This document shows, piece after piece, positions 51,121 through 56,542 of a stretch of DNA of 56,542 nt. Each line of letters begins with the position of its first letter. The first letter of the stretch is position 1. The stretch comes from an uncultured Alphaproteobacteria bacterium. Lineage in GTDB: Bacteria > Pseudomonadota > Alphaproteobacteria > RF32 > CAG-239. The DNA is taken from NCBI GenBank assembly GCA_944392265.1, contig CALXWC010000011.1:1-56542 (forward strand), in the 5' to 3' direction. The notes below the pieces were generated by a model. That model did no database searches. It was not told the origin of the DNA and saw only the letters and a program-made list of their open reading frames with translations. A program made the position numbers and the translations under genes.

Positions 51121-51291
51121 ATTTTTAGTGTTTTATTAACTGTTCATAATTTGTTCTGCTTATTTTAATGAGATGCCATGCCAAAGCCTTGAGATTAAAG
51201 ACATTCAAGAAAATAAAAAAAATGGGGATATTTTTTTATTTTTTTTAATAAATAAACTTGCTTTTATTTTTTATATGTTTAGAGTTTGAAG

Positions 51292-51678
51292 AAGGCAGTC
51301 GGATAGCTGCGTCAAATTTGTTTGATGAGGAAAGTCCGAGCTTCATGGAAACAGAATACCAGATAACGTCTGGCTGAGGAAACTCAAGGGAAAGTGCCAC
51401 AGAAAATTACCGCTCAGGCAAGTCTTGAGTAAGGTTGAAAAGGTGGGGTAAGAGCCCACCGCAAAATTGGTAACAGTTTTGGCAAGGTAAACCCTATTCG
51501 AAGCAAGACCAAGTTAGGAGGGCTTTAATTTTATTAAAGTTACACGAGGCGTTTCCAACTCGCTCCAGAGGTAGGTCGCGATGAGCCGTACGGTGACGTG
51601 CGGCCAAGATGAATAGCTATCGTTTTATAATGCTCAAAAGGCTTTATAAAATACAGAACTCGGCTTATAGACTGCCTA
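51292..51678 (+). ncRNA. rnpB: RNase P RNA
   Basis: The catalytic RNA of RNase P, which matures tRNA 5' ends. P1 is formed by GGCAGTC (51294-51300) and GACTGCC (51670-51676). The conserved GAGGAAAGTCCG (51327-51338), GGTGGGGTAAGAGCCCACC (about 51441-51459), GATGAATAGCTATC (51608-51621) and ACAGAACTCGGCTTATAG (51653-51670) are all present in order. Length about 385 bases is normal for a type A RNA. No clear terminator is seen before lpxC, so read-through into lpxC is possible. Confidence 0.95.
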
Positions 51679-51711
51679 TAAATATATTTTATGAAAAGGG
51701 GTGCTTTATAT

Positions 51712-52566
51712 ATGCAAATGCAACAAACATTAGCTCAAGATTTAGTCTTAAACGGAATAGGTTTGCATTCAGGATGCCAAAGCCAATTGGTAATAAAACC
51801 GGCTCCGGAAGATTTTGGAATAGTTTTCAAAAGGGTAGATATTCCTGCTCAGCCGGAATTAAAAGCGCTCTATTCAAATATTGTAGATACTCAAAACTGT
51901 TCTTGCTTGGGAGATAAAGACGGAAATATAGTCTCCACAATCGAGCACTTGATGTCTGCCTTGTATATTAAGGGCATTGATAATGCCTTGATTGAGGTGA
52001 ACAATCCTGAAGTTCCGATTATGGATGGCAGCGCCAAAGTCTTTTACGAGGCATTTAAAGATATTAAACTTGTTTCTCAAAACAAACCAAGAAAATACTT
52101 AAAAGTCTTAAAAGAGGTTTCTTTTACCGATAAAAACGGTAATAGCGTTACCTTAAGCCCGTCTGAAAATTTGCATATTAAGTTTGAAATTGACTTTCCT
52201 TCAAAGATAGTTGGACACCAATGTTTTGATGAAGACATCACGGAAGAAGTTTTTGCCAAAGAAATTTCTGTTTGCCGCACTTTTTGTGAAAAATATCAGG
52301 TAGATTATTTGCAATCCATTGGCTTAATAAAAGGCGGAAGCTTGGAAAACGCAGTTGTTTTGGATGGTGAACAAATATTAAATGAGGGTGGCTTCAGAGT
52401 ACCTAGAGAATGTGTTAACCACAAAGTATTGGATGCTGTTGGAGATTTATATACTTCAGGCTATTTTATAATCGGTAAATTAACCGCATCCAGAACTGGA
52501 CATTTTCATACAAACGAGCTCTTAAAGCTATTGTTTGCGCAAAAAGAAAATTATGAAATCAGATAG
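51712..52566 (+). CDS. lpxC: UDP-3-O-acyl-GlcNAc deacetylase
   Basis: A 284-residue zinc enzyme for the committed step of lipid A synthesis. STIEHLMSAL holds the first zinc His, NHKVLDAVGDL the second His and the Asp, and GHFHTNELL the general-acid His. PIMDGSAKVF is also typical. The ATG at 51712, about 11 bases after AAGGGGTG, is preferred to an earlier ATG at 51691. It starts only about 35 bases after rnpB and is followed 12 bases later by bamD. The organism therefore makes lipopolysaccharide. Confidence 0.95.
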   Translation: MQMQQTLAQDLVLNGIGLHSGCQSQLVIKPAPEDFGIVFKRVDIPAQPELKALYSNIVDTQNCSCLGDKDGNIVSTIEHLMSALYIKGIDNALIEVNNPEVPIMDGSAKVFYEAFKDIKLVSQNKPRKYLKVLKEVSFTDKNGNSVTLSPSENLHIKFEIDFPSKIVGHQCFDEDITEEVFAKEISVCRTFCEKYQVDYLQSIGLIKGGSLENAVVLDGEQILNEGGFRVPRECVNHKVLDAVGDLYTSGYFIIGKLTASRTGHFHTNELLKLLFAQKENYEIR

Positions 52567-52578
52567 GAGATTTTTCAG

Positions 52579-53328
52579 ATGAAAAAAAGTCTACTTTTAA
52601 TGTTTTTGCTTTCAGTAATTATTTCAGGTTGCTCATCAACACCAAAGCAAGAGCCAGCCAATGCAGAAGATTTATATAAGCAAGCAGAAGAATATTTGCA
52701 AAAGACCTCATATTCAAAAGCAGCGGAAACATTTGAAAAAGTGGAGTTGGAACACCCATATTCATCTTTGGCCGCAAAATCAAGATTAATGGCTGCTTAT
52801 GCATATTATAAAGACAAAAAGTATGACGATGCGGTTATTGCCTTAGATCGTTTTATTAAATTCCACCCCGGCAATAAAGACATTGCCTATGCATATTATT
52901 TGAAAGCAATGTGCTATTATGAGCAAATTGTTGATGTAAGCCAAGACCAAGGCAATACGGAAAAAGCAATGCAAGCTTTCAGAGAGGTTATTTTGCGCTT
53001 TCCAAACAGCAAATATGCCAAAGATGCACGCTTGAAGTTAGAGTTGACAATTGACCATATGGCTGGCCAAGAAATGTCTATCGGTCGTTGGTATTTAGGA
53101 CAAGAAAATTATCTTTCTGCCTTAAACAGATTTTCAACCGTTGTTAATCAATATCAAACCACCTCTCAAATTGAAGAAGCTTTATATCGCCAAATTGAAA
53201 TTTATACAATTTTGGGCTTGAATACAGAAGCGCAAAAAGCTTATCAGGTTTTGGAATATAATTACCCAAAAAGCAAATGGACCAAGCGTGGTTTAGAGAT
53301 TATTTCAGATAAAATGACGGAAGAATAA
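52579..53328 (+). CDS. bamD: Outer membrane assembly lipoprotein BamD
   Basis: A 249-residue lipoprotein of the BAM complex. The signal peptide ends in ISGC (Cys about residue 18). The mature part has TPR-like helices: AEDLYKQAEEYLQKTSYSKAAETFEKVELEHPYS, and AMQAFREVILRFPNSKYAKDARLKL. It lies between lpxC and recN, an order found in Alphaproteobacteria, with short gaps. Confidence 0.95.
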   Translation: MKKSLLLMFLLSVIISGCSSTPKQEPANAEDLYKQAEEYLQKTSYSKAAETFEKVELEHPYSSLAAKSRLMAAYAYYKDKKYDDAVIALDRFIKFHPGNKDIAYAYYLKAMCYYEQIVDVSQDQGNTEKAMQAFREVILRFPNSKYAKDARLKLELTIDHMAGQEMSIGRWYLGQENYLSALNRFSTVVNQYQTTSQIEEALYRQIEIYTILGLNTEAQKAYQVLEYNYPKSKWTKRGLEIISDKMTEE

Positions 53329-53336
53329 GAACTAAG

Positions 53337-55010
53337 ATGTTACAAAATTTATCCATTCGCAATGTGGTTTTAATCGATAAGCTTGACTTAAATTTTAAGT
53401 CAGGCTTAAGCGTTTTGACCGGAGAAACCGGTGCCGGAAAATCTATTTTGTTAGATTCTCTGGGCTTGGTTATGGGCAATAGAGCAGAGGCCTCACTTGT
53501 GAGAATGGGGGAAGATAAATTAAGTGTAACCGCTGTTTTTGATGCTCCAAAAAAAGAAAGTGAATTAGCCCGCATATTGGCAGATAATGAGATAGATTTT
53601 GAAGATGAAATCATCATCAAAAGAACATTATCCAAAGACGGCAAGGGCAAATTTTTTATTAATGACCAACCCATAAGCTTAAAATTGCTCAAAGAAATCG
53701 GCAAATATTTGGTAGAAATTCACGGTCAGTTTGATAATCAGGGTTTGCTTAACCCGGCCAATCATTTATCCATTTTAGATTCTTACGGAAATTATGCCGA
53801 GCTTGTTTCCCAAACTAAAGAGGCTTATTTGCAATATAAACAAAGCAAAAAGCAAAGAGCAGAGGCCGAAGAAAAGTTGCTCAAAGCCAAAGAAGAAGAG
53901 GAAAATTTAAGACATTGGGTTAAAGAGCTTGAGGCTATTGCCACTTATGAAGGCGAGGAAGAAGAGCTAAGTCAACGCAGACACGAGCTGATGAACGCTG
54001 AAAAGATTATTGAAAATTTATCTTACGCTTATAATGTCTTAACTCAAGGAACAGATGTTCAAGCCGCTATCAGACATGCTCAGGCCGCAATGGATAAAGC
54101 CGCCGCACAGGTTGAAGGTAAATATGATGAAATTATCGCTTCTTTAGACAGGGCTTTGATTGAAACATCTGAGGCCATTAACCAAATTGAAAGCGCCTCC
54201 GAAAATATTTCCATGAACACGAATGAGCTTGAAAATATTGAGGCAAGATTATTTAGCTTAAAAGGCTTGGCCAGAAAGCATCAGGTGAGTGTGAGTGAGT
54301 TACCTCAGGTTTTGCAAAACTTTAAGTCCCAGCTTGATTCAATTGAGTATGGCGAAGAAGAAATCAATCGTTTGGCAAAACTTGAACAAGAGGCCAGACA
54401 AAAATACATTGAAGTTGCTAATGCTTTGAGTTTGGCAAGAAAGAAAGCGGCCGAAAAATTGGATAAATCAGTTATGGCAGAGCTTCCTCCCTTAAAGATG
54501 GAAAAAGCAAAGTTTATTACAGAGATAAATAAGAAAGATGAAAGCCAGTGGAATGATTTAGGCTTTGATGAGGTGATGTTTACGGTCTCCACCAACCCAA
54601 ATTCTCCGCAAGGCGCAATTAATAAGATTGCCTCAGGCGGTGAGTTGTCCAGATTTATGTTGGCCTTAAAGGTTAATTTGGCACAAAGCTCAAGCGTTGG
54701 AACAATGATTTTTGATGAGGTTGATGCCGGCGTGGGCGGTGCCACGGCGCAAGCAGTCGGCGAAAGATTAGCTAGATTAGCCAAACAAGTCCAGGTTATG
54801 GTGGTGACACACTCTCCGCAAGTTGCCTCCAGAGGGGATAATCATTTCAAGGTGGAAAAATACACGGAAAATAACATTACAACCACCACAGTCAGAGAAT
54901 TAAATCAAGAAGAGCGTAAAGAAGAAATAGCGCGTATGCTCGCAGGCGACATTATCACCAAAGAAGCCAGAGCCGCCGCAGATGTTTTAATCAACGCCAA
55001 AAGCGCATGA
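53337..55010 (+). CDS. recN: DNA repair protein RecN
   Basis: A 557-residue SMC-like ATPase for double-strand break repair. GETGAGKSILLDSLGLVMG is the Walker A motif near residue 29; a coiled coil fills the middle; the C-terminal ATPase half carries NKIASGGELSRFMLALK (signature) and TMIFDEVDAGVGG (Walker B). The gene follows bamD by eight bases. I see no SOS-type operator in front of it, which fits its place inside an operon. Confidence 0.97.
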   Translation: MLQNLSIRNVVLIDKLDLNFKSGLSVLTGETGAGKSILLDSLGLVMGNRAEASLVRMGEDKLSVTAVFDAPKKESELARILADNEIDFEDEIIIKRTLSKDGKGKFFINDQPISLKLLKEIGKYLVEIHGQFDNQGLLNPANHLSILDSYGNYAELVSQTKEAYLQYKQSKKQRAEAEEKLLKAKEEEENLRHWVKELEAIATYEGEEEELSQRRHELMNAEKIIENLSYAYNVLTQGTDVQAAIRHAQAAMDKAAAQVEGKYDEIIASLDRALIETSEAINQIESASENISMNTNELENIEARLFSLKGLARKHQVSVSELPQVLQNFKSQLDSIEYGEEEINRLAKLEQEARQKYIEVANALSLARKKAAEKLDKSVMAELPPLKMEKAKFITEINKKDESQWNDLGFDEVMFTVSTNPNSPQGAINKIASGGELSRFMLALKVNLAQSSSVGTMIFDEVDAGVGGATAQAVGERLARLAKQVQVMVVTHSPQVASRGDNHFKVEKYTENNITTTTVRELNQEERKEEIARMLAGDIITKEARAAADVLINAKSA

Positions 55011-55068
55011 TATATTATTTTTAGATAAGGCTCATATAATATATATCATAACATAACGTAAATTAAGT

Positions 55069-55093
55069 ATTGAATATATATTTGATATTCAAT
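55069..55093 (+). repeat. Inverted repeat after recN
   Basis: ATTGAATAT (55069-55077) and ATATTCAAT (55085-55093) pair perfectly. The hairpin is AT-rich with only a short T run behind it, so it is a weak candidate terminator for the lpxC-bamD-recN unit. Confidence 0.4.
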
Positions 55094-55126
55094 TATTTTC
55101 TTAAGGTAAAATTTTTGTGCAATGAA

Positions 55127-55153
55127 AAAGCCCGCTTTCCTAAGGCGGGCTTT
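55127..55153 (-). terminator. Terminator of the Cys-rich gene
   Basis: AAAGCCCGC pairs with GCGGGCTTT. On the minus strand the hairpin is followed by a T run, about 35 bases after the stop of the Cys-rich gene. Confidence 0.85.
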
Positions 55154-55186
55154 AAAGTTGTTTTTTTAGCTTCCTAGAACTAGATT

Positions 55187-56542
55187 CTACCTTTTACAAG
55201 GCATTATAACTTTCCATGAACTAGGTGCATCTTGGATTATTCCTGCAGGGGCGTATCCATATTTTGGATATGTTGCTGTGCCATAACTTGTATTGTTATA
55301 GTAAGTGTACAAGTTTGAAAGTCTACTGTCAGACTCATATCTAAGTAATTGTAAAACTTCTTTAAAGTCATTGAAATACTGTAAGAAAACTTTCATATCG
55401 TCAACAGTTAAAGGTTTTGCAACAGCATATCCCCAACTTCCACTACAATAACTATAATGTTGTCCTTGTAACCATTCTTGCATTGAGAATGTTCTAGGTT
55501 GGAAGAAATCTATTATAAATGTTGTTGCACCAGAAAACTTAACTGCACGAACTCCTGTATTAGGATAGTATTTCTTGCTGGTATGTCCGTCGGAGTAAAC
55601 TAATTCTAGAGGAGAATCAAAACCAGAAGAACCACTGCCAGAATTATCTTTAATGCAATCTTGTCCGTCACCAATATATCCTTCTGCGCATTCACCAGTG
55701 ATTTTGAACATTGCAGGAACATCGCAGTTTTTGTTTAAAGACCAACACCACAAATATTTTAATCTAAGATTCTCTTCACGAAGTTTGTTGAATTCTTCTT
55801 CAGTAATGTATCCGCTCATATCACTAGGACAATTAGAATATTCAGTGCAGCCATAGTGTTTACTACCATCGGTTTCTGTACATTCATTACATTTACATCC
55901 AGTACAAATACCATCCATGTCCTCACAATAATCTTTATCTGTTATCGGATATTCTTCAATTGGACACATGTTTTCTTTTTCACATTTGAAAGTGGTTTTA
56001 GGATATCCATTTTCAGTGGTTTTGGTTTGAACCATTTTATATCCCGTTTCACATCTTGCCGGAATATAGTATATTGACAGATTGCATAATGTATCTGTGT
56101 TAACATAACGAGACATACATTGTGAAACACCTTCTGCATTTTCACATTCTACATCTGTTTTATATATCGGAGCATAATATACAGTATTAGGTGGAGTACC
56201 GATTGAATCCTTCAAGCAGTCTTTATCACAAGCTGTTTTAGCTTTATTCAGATGATACCCAGATATACACCCCGTAAGGTTATATTTTGTTTCTTTTGTA
56301 GAGCAATCTTTATTTTTGATTGTGCAAGAGTCATCGCACACACCGTTAGCCGGGCAGGATGTAAGTGAATATCCGGCGCAGTTTGTTGCCGTTTGATAGC
56401 ATGGCATATATTCACATTCACCGCCAGAAGACCAACTTGGCTTAAAATATCCGTTAGCTTCGTCACAACCTTTATATTGGTAGCAAGATCCGGTTTTACA
56501 ATCTGTGGTTTGATAATCTGTAGATCGTTTTGTACATAAATA
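55187..56542 (-). CDS. Cys-rich predicted surface protein (5' end beyond window)
   Basis: The reading frame stays open to the window edge, so the N-terminus is missing; an internal ATG at 56407 is unlikely to be the start. About 450 residues are visible. The N-terminal two thirds are a string of short Cys-rich units (for example TGCISGYHLNKAKTACDKDC and TNCAGYSLTSCPANGVCDD) with Gly-Tyr and Cys spacing like small disulfide-knit, EGF-like repeats. A Gly/Ser linker leads to a C-terminal region with GVRAVKFSGATTFIIDFFQPR and few Cys. Such proteins are usually exported and disulfide-bonded. No family named. Confidence 0.7.
   Translation of the reverse strand, partial: YLCTKRSTDYQTTDCKTGSCYQYKGCDEANGYFKPSWSSGGECEYMPCYQTATNCAGYSLTSCPANGVCDDSCTIKNKDCSTKETKYNLTGCISGYHLNKAKTACDKDCLKDSIGTPPNTVYYAPIYKTDVECENAEGVSQCMSRYVNTDTLCNLSIYYIPARCETGYKMVQTKTTENGYPKTTFKCEKENMCPIEEYPITDKDYCEDMDGICTGCKCNECTETDGSKHYGCTEYSNCPSDMSGYITEEEFNKLREENLRLKYLWCWSLNKNCDVPAMFKITGECAEGYIGDGQDCIKDNSGSGSSGFDSPLELVYSDGHTSKKYYPNTGVRAVKFSGATTFIIDFFQPRTFSMQEWLQGQHYSYCSGSWGYAVAKPLTVDDMKVFLQYFNDFKEVLQLLRYESDSRLSNLYTYYNNTSYGTATYPKYGYAPAGIIQDAPSSWKVIMPCKR

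Noticed and set aside
51609..51917. 102-codon frame starting in rnpB
   Set aside because: It begins inside conserved RNase P RNA and overlaps lpxC in another frame.

Overview
The window is AT-rich DNA from a flagellated alphaproteobacterium. The class call rests on gene families largely confined to, or typical of, Alphaproteobacteria: FlaF, the sigma54 activator FlbD inside a fliF-fliG-fliH-fliN-flbD-flhA run, the FtsZ-binding GST-like FzlA, a DUF1013/TrcR-type regulator, a zapA-6S RNA pair, and efp followed by a SuhB-like gene. The low GC, many hypothetical Lys/Glu/Gln-rich proteins and a Cys-rich surface-type protein at the right edge would fit an uncultured host- or gut-associated lineage, but that is inference.

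Layout. 1-2.1 kb: anmK, then a 0.95 kb non-coding stretch with its own strong promoter, a long RNA stem and five tandem copies of a covarying hairpin. 2.1-6 kb: a small lipoprotein gene and ileS (type II), whose leader encodes a 14-residue peptide with seven Ile codons. 6-11 kb: two large repetitive hypothetical proteins with similar N-termini. 11-13.8 kb: small accessory genes, several without a Shine-Dalgarno sequence, tRNA-Phe and a DUF2934-like gene. 13.9-20 kb: thrS, a glycosyltransferase, an alpha/beta hydrolase, a lipoprotein, fzlA and a periplasmic solute-binding protein.

20-37.8 kb is the flagellar block. flaF is followed by a near-consensus sigma54 promoter driving fliK-flgD-flgE. 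Then comes a tightly packed run fliF-fliG-fliH-fliN-flbD-flhA-flhF-flhG, a second FliK-like gene and a DnaJ/SH3 membrane gene. FlbD, encoded here, is the expected activator of the sigma54 promoter, so the block carries its own transcriptional switch.

37.9-47.4 kb: an S1-like protein, a YmdB-type phosphoesterase, 6S RNA, zapA and a coiled-coil partner, a TenI-like gene, efp, a degenerate suhB, an OmpA-like gene, rpmE under a promoter with a 16-bp palindrome, two hypothetical genes and trcR. 47.5-51.1 kb is the start of the division/cell-wall cluster on the minus strand (mraZ-rsmH-ftsL-ftsI) with three TGGGA MraZ-box repeats at exact 10-bp spacing. 51.3-55 kb: rnpB, lpxC, bamD and recN. The right edge holds a truncated Cys-rich gene.

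The strongest candidates for undescribed biology are the hairpin array with compensatory base changes (1548-2059) and the Ile-rich leader peptide of ileS (2685-2729). All identifications come from reading the sequence and from knowledge of families; no database search was run.
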